Below, in pieces: positions 54,462-64,000 of a DNA stretch of 64,000 nt; position 1 is the first letter of the stretch; each line of letters begins with the position of its first letter. The translations under genes were made by a program, and so were the position numbers. The notes beneath the pieces are model-generated. The model made no database searches, was not told the DNA's origin, and saw only the letters and a program-made list of their open reading frames with translations. This DNA comes from Arenimonas maotaiensis (GTDB lineage Bacteria > Pseudomonadota > Gammaproteobacteria > Xanthomonadales > Xanthomonadaceae): assembly GCF_014638745.1 (NCBI RefSeq), contig NZ_BMFO01000002.1, forward strand, positions 124,001 through 188,000, read 5' to 3'.

Positions 54462-54490
54462 ATTAGACTGACATCAAATTTTGATGTCAA
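54462..54490 (-). promoter_or_regulatory. Island promoter with palindromic operator
   Basis: On the minus strand -35 TTGACA (54490-54485), a 17-base spacer and -10 TCTAAT (54467-54462). A perfect palindrome with 10-bp arms TGACATCAAA / TTTGATGTCA and one central base (54469-54489) covers the -35 and spacer, so a bound dimer would block the promoter. A second TTGACA lies just downstream. The leader to the methylase start is about 135 bases of AT-rich DNA with no gene seen. Confidence 0.7.
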
Positions 54491-54544
54491 TAAGAAAAAG
54501 CCTGGGAATTCAGAGTGCTGTGCCGGCGCTGGTGGTGCCGCGGA

Positions 54545-55357
54545 TTACCGGTAGCGGTTGATTTCGTCGCGCTGCGTGATGGCGGCGCTGCGGGCCGCGT
54601 CGGCGAAGTCTTCGCCCGAGCCGGCGTACAGAATGGCCCGCGAGGAGCTGATGATCAGCGCATCGGTGGCTTTGCCGCGGCCGTTCTGGATGATCTGCTG
54701 CACATTGCCGCCCTGCGCGCCCACGCCGGGCACCAGAAACGGCATATCGCCCACAATGGCGCGGACCTCGGCCAGCTGCTGCGGCCAGGTTGCGCCCACC
54801 ACCAGCAGGCAGTTGCGGTTGCCGTTCCAGTCGCGGGCGATGGTTTCGGCCACGCGCTGGTACAGCGGCTTGCCGCCGCAGTCCAGGTCCTGCAGGTCTT
54901 TCGCGCCGGGGTTAGAGGTGCGGCAGAGCAGGATCACGCCCTTGTCGGCGTGCTTCAAAAACGGCGCGATGGAATCATGGCCCAGGTACGGGTTCAGCGT
55001 CACCGCATCGGCGCCATAGCGGCCGAAGGCTTCGGTGGCGTATTTCTCGGCGGTGGAGCCGATGTCGCCGCGCTTGGCGTCGAGGATGACCGGAATGGCC
55101 GGGTAGGCGGCTTGCGTGTAGCGGATCAGCCGCAGCAGCGCGTCTTCCGCGCCCAGCGCCGCGAAGTGCGCGATCTGCGGCTTGTAGCAGCACACCAGAT
55201 CGGCGGTGGCGTCGACGATGGCCTTGAAGAACGCGAACAGGGCATCGGGGGTGTCGCGCAGGTGGGCCGGGAATTTCTCCAGCTCCGGATCCCAGCCGAC
55301 GCACAGCAGGCTGTTATTGGCCCGCTGTGCCGCGTCCACCCGCGCGATGAAGCCCAT
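54545..55357 (-). CDS. pyrF: Orotidine 5'-phosphate decarboxylase (type 2)
   Basis: 270 residues, the longer 'type 2' form with [22 protein letters not shown] as the catalytic Asp/Lys signature (D-x-K-R-x-D). Other motifs: [44 protein letters not shown] and [11 protein letters not shown]. It makes UMP. One base separates it from the upstream ettA stop, so the two are cotranscribed. Its own terminator is not obvious at the island border. Confidence 0.95.
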   Translation of the reverse strand: MGFIARVDAAQRANNSLLCVGWDPELEKFPAHLRDTPDALFAFFKAIVDATADLVCCYKPQIAHFAALGAEDALLRLIRYTQAAYPAIPVILDAKRGDIGSTAEKYATEAFGRYGADAVTLNPYLGHDSIAPFLKHADKGVILLCRTSNPGAKDLQDLDCGGKPLYQRVAETIARDWNGNRNCLLVVGATWPQQLAEVRAIVGDMPFLVPGVGAQGGNVQQIIQNGRGKATDALIISSSRAILYAGSGEDFADAARSAAITQRDEINRYR

Positions 55358-55358
55358 G

Positions 55359-57020
55359 TTACTTGAGCGCCTTGTAACGCAGGCGGTGCGGCTTGGCGCC
55401 TTCCTCGCCCAGACGGCGCTTCTTGTCCTCTTCGTACTCGCGGTAGTTGCCCATGAAGAACTCCACGTGCGAATCGCCTTCGAAGGCCAGGATGTGGGTC
55501 GCGATGCGGTCCAGGAACCAGCGGTCGTGCGAGATCACGAAGGCGTTGCCGGGGAATTCCAGCAGGGCGTCTTCCAGCGCGCGCAGGGTTTCGATGTCCA
55601 GGTCGTTCGAGGGTTCGTCGAGCAGCAGCACGTTGCCGCCCTGCAGCAGGGTCTTGGCCAGGTGCAGGCGGCCGCGTTCGCCGCCGGACAGCGAGCCGAC
55701 CAGCTTCTGCTGGTCCTGGCCCTTGAAGTTGAAGCGGCCGATGTAGGCGCGCGACTGGATCTCGATGCCGTTGATGTTCAGGATGTCGGCGCCGCCGGAC
55801 ACTTCCTGGAACACGTTGTGGTTACCTTCCAGCTTGTCGCGGCTCTGGTCCACGTAGGCCACCTTCACGGTCGAGCCGATCTCGATCTCGCCGGAATCCG
55901 GTTTTTCCTGGCCGGTGATCATCTTGAACAGGGTCGACTTGCCGGCGCCGTTCGGGCCGATGATGCCGACGATGGCGCCCGGCGGCACCTGGAAGCTCAG
56001 GTCGTCGATCAGCAGGCGGTCGCCGAACTTCTTCGACACGTTCTTGAACTCGATGACCTTGCTGCCCAGGCGCTCGCCCGGCGGGATGAAGATCTCGTTG
56101 GTCTCGTTGCGCTTCTGGTAATCGACGGCCTGCAGTTCCTCGATGCGCGCCAAGCGGGCCTTGCCCTTGGAGCGGCCGCCCTTGGCGTTCTGCCGGGCCC
56201 ATTCCAGTTCCTTGGCGATGGCCTTCTGGCGCGCCTTCTCGCCGGCTTCCTCGCGCTTCAGGCGGTCTTCCTTCTGCATCAGCCATTCGGTGTAGTTGCC
56301 CTTCCAGGGGATGCCGCGGCCGCGGTCGAGTTCCAGGATCCACTCGGCGGCGTTATCCAGGAAGTAGCGGTCGTGGGTCACCGCCACCACGGTGCCCGGG
56401 TAGCGTGCCAGGAACTGCTCCAGCCATTCCACCGACTCGGCGTCCAGGTGGTTGGTCGGTTCGTCGAGCAGCAGCATGTCGGGCTTGGTCAACAGCAGGC
56501 GGCACAGCGCCACGCGGCGCTTCTCGCCGCCGGACAGCTTGCCGCACACGGCGTCCCAGGGCGGCAGGCGCAGGGCGTCGGCGGCCACTTCCAGCTGCTG
56601 TTCCAGGGTGTGGGCGTCGCCGGAGGCCAGGATGGCTTCCAGGCGTTCCTGTTCCTTGGCCAGCGCGTCGAAGTCGGCGCCTTCCTCGGCGTAGGCGGCG
56701 TACACCTCGTCCAGGCGCTGCTGCGCCTGCAGGATCTCGCCCACGCCTTCTTCCACGGCCTGGCGCACGGTGTGTTCCGGGTTCAGGCGCGGTTCCTGCT
56801 CCAGGTAGCCGACCTTGATGCCCGGCTGCGGCCGGGCTTCGCCGGTGAAATCGGTGTCCACGCCGGCCATGATGCGCAGCACGGTCGACTTGCCGGCGCC
56901 GTTCAGGCCGAGCAGGCCGATCTTGGCGCCCGGGAAGAAGCTGAGCGAGATGTCCTTGATGATTTCCCGTTTCGGCGGCACGGTCTTGGACACGCCGATC
57001 ATGGTGTAGATGTATTGCAT
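55359..57020 (-). CDS. ettA: Energy-dependent translational throttle protein EttA
   Basis: 553 residues, an ABC-F protein with two ATPase domains: Walker [10 protein letters not shown] and GPNGAGKST, signatures [16 protein letters not shown] and [16 protein letters not shown], and the ABC-F linker with the arm motif ([19 protein letters not shown]). Opening [33 protein letters not shown] is characteristic of EttA. It binds the ribosomal E site and gates the first peptide bond according to the ATP/ADP ratio. Divergent from glyA. Confidence 0.96.
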   Translation of the reverse strand: MQYIYTMIGVSKTVPPKREIIKDISLSFFPGAKIGLLGLNGAGKSTVLRIMAGVDTDFTGEARPQPGIKVGYLEQEPRLNPEHTVRQAVEEGVGEILQAQQRLDEVYAAYAEEGADFDALAKEQERLEAILASGDAHTLEQQLEVAADALRLPPWDAVCGKLSGGEKRRVALCRLLLTKPDMLLLDEPTNHLDAESVEWLEQFLARYPGTVVAVTHDRYFLDNAAEWILELDRGRGIPWKGNYTEWLMQKEDRLKREEAGEKARQKAIAKELEWARQNAKGGRSKGKARLARIEELQAVDYQKRNETNEIFIPPGERLGSKVIEFKNVSKKFGDRLLIDDLSFQVPPGAIVGIIGPNGAGKSTLFKMITGQEKPDSGEIEIGSTVKVAYVDQSRDKLEGNHNVFQEVSGGADILNINGIEIQSRAYIGRFNFKGQDQQKLVGSLSGGERGRLHLAKTLLQGGNVLLLDEPSNDLDIETLRALEDALLEFPGNAFVISHDRWFLDRIATHILAFEGDSHVEFFMGNYREYEEDKKRRLGEEGAKPHRLRYKALK

Positions 57021-57117
57021 GCGGATTCCTCGGGCGGAAAGCCCGGTCTGGAGCGTGGAAAGGATGCCGCGATTATCGCCGATTCGCCGGTTTTTGGCCA
57101 GTTCCGGCTAGCCCAAA

Positions 57118-57137
57118 AGCCCCGCGGGGGCTACAAT
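57118..57137 (+). promoter_or_regulatory. glyA -10 with adjacent palindrome
   Basis: TACAAT (57132-57137) 33 bases before the glyA start, directly abutting a 15-base palindrome AGCCCCGCGGGGGCT (57118-57132). On the minus strand the palindrome reads into TTTT, so it may double as a weak terminator or an operator. Confidence 0.4.
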
Positions 57138-57170
57138 TTAGGGCTCATCCCCCACCGTCCGAGGCCCCCC

Positions 57171-58421
<1,251 letters not shown>

Positions 58422-58427
58422 GGCCCG

Positions 58428-58934
58428 ATGCACTGCCCGTTCTGCCAGCATGACGACACCCGCGTGATCGACACCCGGGTGGTGGAAGAGGGCATGGCCA
58501 TCCGCCGCCGGCGCGAGTGCGGCCAGTGCGGCGAGCGCTTCAACACCTACGAGTCGGCCGACCTGAAGATGCCGACGCTGATCAAGAGCAACGGCCGGCG
58601 CGAGGCCTTCGAGGAACGCAAGCTGCGCACCAGCTTCGAGCGCGCGGTGCAGAAGCGGCCGGTCACCGGCGAGCAGATCGACGCCGCGGTGCACAGCATC
58701 ATGCACCGCCTGCTGCGCCATACCGACCGCGAAATCGCCTCGCGCCAGCTCGGCATCCTGGTGATGGACGAGCTGAAGAAGATCGACCAGGTCGCCTATG
58801 TGCGCTTCGCCTCGGTATACCGCAAGTTCCAGGACGTCGAGGAGTTCCGCGAGGAGATCGCGCGCCTGGAGCGCGACCTGCCGGGATTGGCCGAGGGCCA
58901 ACTGCCGCTGCTCGGCGACGCCGCCAAATCGTGA
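58428..58934 (+). CDS. nrdR: Transcriptional repressor NrdR
   Basis: 168 residues. Zinc ribbon at the N-terminus ([17 protein letters not shown]... and [14 protein letters not shown]) and an ATP-cone (about 49-139: [47 protein letters not shown]). It senses dATP/ATP and represses ribonucleotide reductase genes. Lies 6 bases after glyA; the stop overlaps the GNAT start (GTGA). Confidence 0.96.
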   Translation: MHCPFCQHDDTRVIDTRVVEEGMAIRRRRECGQCGERFNTYESADLKMPTLIKSNGRREAFEERKLRTSFERAVQKRPVTGEQIDAAVHSIMHRLLRHTDREIASRQLGILVMDELKKIDQVAYVRFASVYRKFQDVEEFREEIARLERDLPGLAEGQLPLLGDAAKS

Positions 58935-59404
58935 GCCTGTGCATCGAACGCTGGCGCGGCCAGCCGGACGTGGTCGAGCGCCTGGCCGATTGGCATGTGC
59001 GCCAGTGGAAGGCCATTTTTCCCGGCTGGGATGAGGCGGCGGCGGTCGACGAGTTCAACCTGCAGCTGCAGACCGACGGCTTGCCGGCGACCTGGCTGGC
59101 CTATCTGGACGACGAATTGGTCGGTTCGATCAGCGCTCTGCTGGAGGATTCGCCCGAACTGACCGACATCCCCGGCCCGTGGATGGCCAGCTTCTACATC
59201 CGGCCCGAAGCCCGCCGCCGGGGCGCGGCCCCGGCACTGATGGCCGCCGCCGCCGACGGCGTGGCGGCGCTGGGCTATGCCGAGTGGCATCTGTTCACCG
59301 AATTCCACGAAGACTACTACCGGCGCTTCGGTTGGTCGGTGCTGGAGCGCCGCGAGCTGCACGGCCAGACCGTGTCGATCATGCGCCAGCGCTTGCCGCG
59401 CTGA
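58931..59404 (+). CDS. GNAT-family N-acetyltransferase
   Basis: 157 residues. N-terminal [27 protein letters not shown], acetyl-CoA-binding [33 protein letters not shown] (the R/Q-x-x-G-x-A/G motif as RRRGAAP), and [25 protein letters not shown]. Substrate unknown; the motif 'FYRRLGW'-like end is common in GNATs for small amines or protein termini. The start is GTG at 58931, overlapping nrdR by 4 bases, with no ATG nearby that keeps the conserved N-terminus. Confidence 0.85.
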   Translation: MSLCIERWRGQPDVVERLADWHVRQWKAIFPGWDEAAAVDEFNLQLQTDGLPATWLAYLDDELVGSISALLEDSPELTDIPGPWMASFYIRPEARRRGAAPALMAAAADGVAALGYAEWHLFTEFHEDYYRRFGWSVLERRELHGQTVSIMRQRLPR

Positions 59405-59430
59405 TCCGTGCCGCCGCCGCCGCTCTGCGG

Positions 59431-59436
59431 TAAAAT
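59431..59436 (+). promoter_or_regulatory. nusB -10 element
   Basis: TAAAAT 27 bases before the nusB start in the 59-base gap after the GNAT gene, with the same GGTAAAATGGC context as before purL. Confidence 0.4.
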
Positions 59437-59463
59437 GGCCGTCCACCCGCATTCCGGACCGCC

Positions 59464-59919
59464 ATGAAACCCACCCGCACCGACGGCATCGACCCGGCCG
59501 CCCGTTCGCGCTCCCGCCGCCGCGCCCTGCAGGCCGTGTACGCCTGGCAGATCTCGCACACACCGGTGGACCAGCTGATCGCGCAGTTCGCGCACGAGCA
59601 GGACATGGATGTGGCCGACCTGCCGTATTTCGAGGAACTGGTCCGCGGCGTGGTCAAGGGCCATGCCGAACTCGACGCCGCCTTGGCCGATTGCCTGGAC
59701 CGGCCGATGGAGCAGGTCGACGGCATCGAGCGCGCGGTGCTGCGCATCGCCGCCTTCGAGCTACGCGACCGGCTGGACGTGCCGTACCGCGTGATACTGA
59801 ACGAGGCCATCGAGACCGCCAAGCGCTTCGGCTCCGACCACGGCCACACCTACGTCAACGGCGTGCTCGACCAGGCCGCCGGCATCTGGCGCCAGCCCGA
59901 GCTCGCCGCCCGCCGCTGA
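59464..59919 (+). CDS. nusB: Transcription antitermination protein NusB
   Basis: 151 residues, all helical. RSRSRRRALQAVYAWQISHTPV opens with the conserved Arg-rich RNA-binding stretch; later VDGIERAVLRIAAFELRDRLDVPYRVILNEAIETAKRFGSDHGHTYVNGVLDQAA is the strongest family signature. It binds boxA RNA with S10 in rRNA antitermination. The stop overlaps the thiL start (TGATG). Confidence 0.96.
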   Translation: MKPTRTDGIDPAARSRSRRRALQAVYAWQISHTPVDQLIAQFAHEQDMDVADLPYFEELVRGVVKGHAELDAALADCLDRPMEQVDGIERAVLRIAAFELRDRLDVPYRVILNEAIETAKRFGSDHGHTYVNGVLDQAAGIWRQPELAARR

Positions 59920-60887
59920 TGGCCGAGTTCGACTGGATCGACTGGCTCCGGGAACGCGCGCGGGAATCCGCGGCCCGGCCCGACGTCGGTCTGGGCATCG
60001 GCGACGACTGCGCCCTGCTCGACGTGCCGGAAGGCATGCAGTTGGCGGTCAGCACCGACACCTTGGTGGCCGGCGTGCATTTTCCGCCGGAAACCGCCGC
60101 CGCCGACATCGGCTACAAAGCGCTGGCCGTCAATCTCAGCGATCTGGCCGCGATGGGCGCCGAACCGGCCTGGTTCAGCCTGGCGCTGACCGTGCCCGAG
60201 ATGGAGTGGGATTGGCTGCGCGGCTTCGCCGACGGCCTGCTGGAATTGGCCAAGGAACACGACATCGCGCTGATTGGCGGCGACACCACCCGCGGTCCGC
60301 TGTCGATCACCGTCACCGTGCATGGCCTGGTGCCGGCCGGACAAGCCCTGCGCCGTCGCGGCGCGCGCGTGGGCGACGACATCTGGATCACCGGCAGTCC
60401 CGGTGATGCCGCCGCCGCCCTGCGCCAGCTCGGCGGCCCGATGCAGTCGATGAAACTGCGTCACCGGCTGAACCGGCCGACGCCGCGCGTGCAGGCCGGT
60501 TTGGCGCTGCGCGGATTGGCGCATGCCGCCATCGACGTCAGCGATGGCCTGGCGCAGGATCTGGGTCATATCCTTGCCGCCAGCGGCGTCGGTGCCGAGC
60601 TCGATCTCGGCCGCTTGCCGGTGTCGTCCAGCCTGCTGGATTTCTTCCCCGACGACGACGCGCGCTGGCGCCTGCAACTGGCCGGCGGCGACGACTACGA
60701 GCTGTGCTTCACCGCGCCGGCCTCGGAGGCCTTCGCCATCGAACTGGCGATGGCGCAGCTCGGCGTCAGCGCCTCGGTCATCGGCCACATCACCGCCGAG
60801 CCCGGCCTGCGCTGCCTGCGGCCCGACGGCGGCGAACTGGTGCTGGAACATGCCGGCTACCGGCATTTCGAAGCCCATGTTCACTGA
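59919..60887 (+). CDS. thiL: Thiamine-monophosphate kinase
   Basis: 322 residues. GLGIGDDCALLDVP (metal and ATP site), STDTLVAGVHFPPETAAADIGYKALAVNLSDLAAMGA, LIGGDTTRGPLSITVTVHG and AIDVSDGLAQDLGHIL, as in the ThiL/PurM superfamily. It phosphorylates thiamine monophosphate to the cofactor TPP, which pyruvate dehydrogenase also needs. Ends overlap pgpA by 11 bases, giving the nusB-thiL-pgpA triplet. Confidence 0.96.
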   Translation: MAEFDWIDWLRERARESAARPDVGLGIGDDCALLDVPEGMQLAVSTDTLVAGVHFPPETAAADIGYKALAVNLSDLAAMGAEPAWFSLALTVPEMEWDWLRGFADGLLELAKEHDIALIGGDTTRGPLSITVTVHGLVPAGQALRRRGARVGDDIWITGSPGDAAAALRQLGGPMQSMKLRHRLNRPTPRVQAGLALRGLAHAAIDVSDGLAQDLGHILAASGVGAELDLGRLPVSSSLLDFFPDDDARWRLQLAGGDDYELCFTAPASEAFAIELAMAQLGVSASVIGHITAEPGLRCLRPDGGELVLEHAGYRHFEAHVH

Positions 60888-61359
60888 CTTCCGCCTGCTG
60901 AAGCACCCGTATGCCTGGCTCGCGCTCGGCTTCGGTTCCGGCCTGTCGCCGAACGCGCCGGGCACGGTCGGCTCGCTGGCGGCGGTGCTGCTGTGGTGGC
61001 TGTTGCTCGCGGACTTGTCCTTGCCGTTGCAGTTGGCGGTGATCGTGGCCGGTTTCGGCCTCGGCATACTGGCCAGCGAGTGGCTGATCGCGCGCACCGG
61101 CGTGAAAGACCCAGGCTACATCGTCTGGGATGAATTCATCGGGCAGTGGCTCGCCTTGCTGCTGTTGCCGAAAAGCCTGACGGCCGCAGCACTGGCGTTC
61201 GCCGCCTTCCGCCTGTTCGACATCGTCAAGCGCGGTCCGGTCGGTTGGGCCGACAGGCGCTTTTCCGGCGGCTTCGGCGTGATGTTCGATGATGTGGTGG
61301 CGGGCCTGATGGCCTTGGCGCTGGTGCAAGCCGTGTGGCGTTTCACCGGCCTGGCTTAA
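60877..61359 (+). CDS. pgpA: Phosphatidylglycerophosphatase A
   Basis: 160 residues, membrane protein with about four helices. GSGLSPNAPGTVGSLAAVLLWWLLL at the start, IVWDEFIGQWLALLLLP (catalytic Asp/Glu) and FDIVKRGPVGWADRRFSGGFGVMFDDVVAGL near the end match PgpA. It dephosphorylates PG-phosphate to phosphatidylglycerol. Its stop overlaps the convergent ATPase gene by a few bases. Confidence 0.95.
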   Translation: MFTDFRLLKHPYAWLALGFGSGLSPNAPGTVGSLAAVLLWWLLLADLSLPLQLAVIVAGFGLGILASEWLIARTGVKDPGYIVWDEFIGQWLALLLLPKSLTAAALAFAAFRLFDIVKRGPVGWADRRFSGGFGVMFDDVVAGLMALALVQAVWRFTGLA

Positions 61360-63944
61360 GCCGCCCGCAGCGCTTTCCCCAGCCAGCGCAACAGCACCAC
61401 CGCCGCCAGTACGGCCATGCCGGCCGCCACCGCCACCGCCTGTTGCGCTACGCTCAGCGGCGCGAAATCCATCGCCGCGCGCAGCCAAGGCCAATGCACG
61501 GTCAAGGCCGCCAGCGCCAACGCGAACAAGATGATGGCATAGGCCGCCCGATTCGGCACCCGCAGACTGCCCAGGAAGCCGCCGGCCGGCGCGCGGTTGG
61601 CCAGGATCAGCGCCGCGTTCGACACCACCAAGGCCACGAACACCAGCGCGCGCGTCTGCGCCTCGCTCAAGGGCGCTTGCCCGAAGCGCGCCCAGGCGTA
61701 CACGCCGGCCAGGCCGGCCAGCACGCACAGGCCCTGCAATGCGGCAGAGAGCATGTCGGCGGCGCCGAACAACGGCGCCCGGGTATCGCGCGGCGGCTGC
61801 GCCATCACCCCGGCTTCGGCCGGTTCGCGCTCGAACGCCACCGCGCAGGACGGATCGATGATCAGCTCCAGCAACGCGATGTGCAGCGGCAGCAGCAGCG
61901 GTGGCAGGCCCAGCAGCATCGGAAGCAACGCCACGCCGGCGATCGGGATGTGGATGGCGAAGATGTAGGCCATCGCCTTGCGCAGGTTGGCGAAGATGCG
62001 GCGGCCGGTGCGGATGCCGCGCACGATCGAACTGAAGTCGTCATCGGTCAGCACCAGCGCCGCGGCCTCGCGCGCCACATCGGTGCCGCGCGCGCCCATC
62101 GCCACGCCCACATGCGCGGCGCGCAGCGCCGGCGCGTCGTTGACGCCGTCGCCGGTCATCGCCACCACCTCGCCGGCGGCCTGCAACGCGCGCACGATGC
62201 GCAGCTTCTGCTCGGGCGCGATGCGGGCGCAGACGTTCACCGTGCGCAGGCGTTCGCGCAGGGCGTCGTCGTCGAGCGCGTCCAGTTCGGCGCCGGTCAG
62301 CACCCCGCCCTCGGGCAGGCCGGCTTGGGCCGCAATCACCCGCGCAGTCAGCGGATAGTCGCCGGTGATCAGGATCACCCGGATGCCGGCCGAACGGCAT
62401 TCGGCCACCGCCGCCGGTACGCCGGCGCGCAGCGGATCGCTCAGCCCGATCAGGCCGTCCCAGACGAACTCGAACGCGTGCGGCGATTGCGGAAAGCCGT
62501 CGCCGGCATGCCGGCCATGCGCCACGCCCAGCACGCGCAGGCCGCGCGCGGCCAAGGCCTCCACTTCGCGTAGCCAGACCGCCCGTTCGGGCTCGGGCAG
62601 GTGGCAGAGATCCATCACCGCTTCCGGCGCGCCCTTGCTGGAAATCACGTGCTGCGCGTCTTCGCCTTTCCAGGCTTGGGTCACGGCTTTCAGGTCGGGC
62701 GTCAGCGCGTAGCTGTGCGCCAGCCGCCAATCGCCGTGCAGGTGTTCGGTATCGCGCAGGTAGTCGTGACCGGTGCGGTGGAACGCCGCCTCCATCGGGT
62801 CGAACGGCTGCGGCGCGCTGGCCAGGATGGCGTGTTCGATCAGGCCGTGGAAGGCGTCCGGCAACGGCGCGCCGTCGGCCAAGGGCCAATGCAGGACTTG
62901 CGGCGCCTGCGCGGGACCGGTCACCAATGCGGTCACCTGCATGCGGTTTTCGGTCAGCGTGCCGGTCTTGTCGGTGCACAGCACGCCGGTGGCGCCCAGC
63001 GTCTCCAGCGCGTTGATCCGGCGCGTCAGCACGCCGTCGCGGGTCAGCCGGCGCGCGCCGAGCGCGGGGAACACGGTCAGCACCACCGGGTACTCCTCCG
63101 GCAGGATGGCCATGGCCAGCGCGATGCCGGACAGCACCGCCGGCAGCCACTGCCCGGAACGCACGCCGAGCACGGTGATCATCAACGCGCACAGGATCAG
63201 CGCCAAGCCGGCCAGCGCCTTCACCAGGCGCGCGGTCTGCGCCTGCAACGGCGTGCGCTGTTCGCCGAGCTGCGCCAGCGAGCGGCCGATGCGTCCGACC
63301 TGGCTGCGCGAGCCGGTGGCGGTGACGCGCAGCGTGCCGTGGCCGCGCACCACGAAGGTGCCGGCGTAGGCCCAGGGCCGGTAATCGCCGCCGGGTCCGT
63401 CGGCATCGTCGGTTTCCGGCGTCGAAGCATCGGCGCGCTTGTTGACCGGCAAGGACTCGCCGGTCAGCAGCGATTCGTCCACCTGCAAATCGTGCGCCGC
63501 CAGCACCCGGCCGTCGGCGGCGACGCGGTCGCCTTCGGCCAACAGCAGCAGATCGCCGGTCACCACCTCGCGCGCCGGGATGTCGCGGGCCGCGCCGTCG
63601 CGCAGCACGCGCGCATGGGTTTCGGTCAGTTCGCGCAGGGCCTCGATGGCGTTCTCGGTGCGGCCTTCCTGATAGAAGGTCAGGCCGATCACCGCCAGCA
63701 CGAACACCGCCAGGGTCAGGCCTTCGGTCAGATCGCCGAGCAGGGTGTACAACAGCGCCGCCGCCACCAGCAGCGCGAACATCGGCTGCTTGAGCAGATC
63801 CCAGAGCCGCTGCGCCAGCGTTCGCCGGCGGGCCTGTTCCAGCACGTTCGGGCCATCGGCGGCCAAGCGCCGCGCGGCTTCGGCTTGGCTGAGGCCGGCT
63901 ACTTCAGGCGTGGCATTGGCGTGGGTTTCGGGCATTTTGCTCAC
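61356..63944 (-). CDS. P-type cation-transporting ATPase (P2-like)
   Basis: 862 residues. Cation-ATPase N-terminus (AEAARRLAADGPNVLEQARRRTLAQRLWDLLKQPMFALLV), actuator TGES in LLTGESLPVNK, TM4 motif LPEEYPVVLTVFPALGARRL, phosphorylation site DKTGTLTENRM, MITGD-like LITGDYPLT, GDGVNDAPALRAAHVGVAMG, and a six-helix C-terminal region. About ten helices. PEEYP replaces the PEGLP of SERCA-type pumps and keeps the first acidic residue. The ion is uncertain (Ca2+ or another divalent or monovalent cation). Start ATG 63944. Confidence 0.9.
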   Translation of the reverse strand: MSKMPETHANATPEVAGLSQAEAARRLAADGPNVLEQARRRTLAQRLWDLLKQPMFALLVAAALLYTLLGDLTEGLTLAVFVLAVIGLTFYQEGRTENAIEALRELTETHARVLRDGAARDIPAREVVTGDLLLLAEGDRVAADGRVLAAHDLQVDESLLTGESLPVNKRADASTPETDDADGPGGDYRPWAYAGTFVVRGHGTLRVTATGSRSQVGRIGRSLAQLGEQRTPLQAQTARLVKALAGLALILCALMITVLGVRSGQWLPAVLSGIALAMAILPEEYPVVLTVFPALGARRLTRDGVLTRRINALETLGATGVLCTDKTGTLTENRMQVTALVTGPAQAPQVLHWPLADGAPLPDAFHGLIEHAILASAPQPFDPMEAAFHRTGHDYLRDTEHLHGDWRLAHSYALTPDLKAVTQAWKGEDAQHVISSKGAPEAVMDLCHLPEPERAVWLREVEALAARGLRVLGVAHGRHAGDGFPQSPHAFEFVWDGLIGLSDPLRAGVPAAVAECRSAGIRVILITGDYPLTARVIAAQAGLPEGGVLTGAELDALDDDALRERLRTVNVCARIAPEQKLRIVRALQAAGEVVAMTGDGVNDAPALRAAHVGVAMGARGTDVAREAAALVLTDDDFSSIVRGIRTGRRIFANLRKAMAYIFAIHIPIAGVALLPMLLGLPPLLLPLHIALLELIIDPSCAVAFEREPAEAGVMAQPPRDTRAPLFGAADMLSAALQGLCVLAGLAGVYAWARFGQAPLSEAQTRALVFVALVVSNAALILANRAPAGGFLGSLRVPNRAAYAIILFALALAALTVHWPWLRAAMDFAPLSVAQQAVAVAAGMAVLAAVVLLRWLGKALRAA

Positions 63945-63955
63945 GTCCGTGTAAT

Positions 63956-64000
63956 CAATCAGTCCGAAGGACTGCCTGATACACCAATCATGACTGATTG
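63956..64000. repeat. Nested inverted repeats upstream of the ATPase gene
   Basis: CAATCAGTC (63956-63964) is the exact reverse complement of GACTGATTG (63992-64000). Inside are CAGTCC-GAA-GGACTG (63960-63974) and CAATCA-TGAC-TGATTG (63985-64000). It lies just upstream of the ATPase start and is cut by the window edge; it may be an operator region or the end of a larger repeat. Confidence 0.45.

Larger units (their letters stand above)
51985..54500. other. AT-rich restriction-modification island
   Basis: About 2.5 kb with markedly lower GC than everything around it, abrupt at both ends, holding only the DUF262-HNH and EcoRI-type methylase genes with their promoter. AAGAAAAAGC occurs at both borders (51953-51962 and 54492-54501). 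No integrase, transposase or tRNA is present, so it is an island by composition and content rather than an intact mobile element. Confidence 0.8.

Noticed and set aside
57021-57170. Riboswitch before glyA
   Set aside because: Only a short palindrome and promoter are present; there is no space or conserved core for a glycine, THF or SAM riboswitch.

Overview
The window is a chromosomal segment of a high-GC gammaproteobacterium, most likely of the Xanthomonadales/Lysobacterales (Xanthomonas, Lysobacter or a relative). The main evidence is the order trpE-(apt)-trpG-trpD-trpC, then a Clp/CRP-like regulator on the other strand, then speD, which is the arrangement I know from Xanthomonadaceae. The run fau - 6S RNA - zapA - zapB-like gene - ygfB - pepP and the pairs pepA/lptF-lptG, xerD-dsbC and rplM-rpsI are typical gammaproteobacterial synteny. 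I found no tRNA, rRNA, CRISPR array or prophage, and no gap above 300 bases lacks a gene or RNA.

Layout. 1-2931: an accessory restriction-modification enzyme, cut by the left edge, with an AT-rich middle. 3-13.5 kb: a GST, YajQ, two transporters, a lipoprotein, an ArnT-like glycosyltransferase, the E2 and E3 genes of pyruvate dehydrogenase (both with lipoyl domains), a DASS carboxylate transporter and NhaA. 13.5-21 kb: an envelope transport cassette of a DUF1302 barrel, a DUF1329 periplasmic protein, a YCF48-type beta-propeller and an RND/MMPL transporter carrying a pair of EF-hand calcium loops in a cytoplasmic loop. 21-33.5 kb: EamA, Mpo1-like, purC, a small cytochrome c with a membrane J-protein, rpe, the trp cluster, clp, speD, coq7, a glcF-like gene and rplM-rpsI. 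33.6-51.2 kb: housekeeping genes, the 6S RNA locus, a GGDEF/EAL protein, peptidases, the LPS exporter pair lptFG, xerD, dsbC and the 1289-residue purL. 51.9-54.5 kb: a sharply AT-rich two-gene restriction island (EcoRI-type adenine methylase plus a DUF262-HNH nuclease) with a palindromic operator in its promoter. 54.5-64 kb: pyrF, ettA, glyA-nrdR-GNAT-nusB-thiL-pgpA and a P-type ATPase.

Most genes overlap by 1-11 bases within strand groups, and convergent pairs are separated by bidirectional terminators. The most novel-looking points are the EF-hand insertion in the RND transporter and its cassette, the DUF262-HNH/EcoRI-methylase island with its operator, a Clp homologue with two changed effector-pocket residues, a candidate small RNA upstream of aceF, and the apparent swap of the recognition region in the left-edge R-M enzyme.
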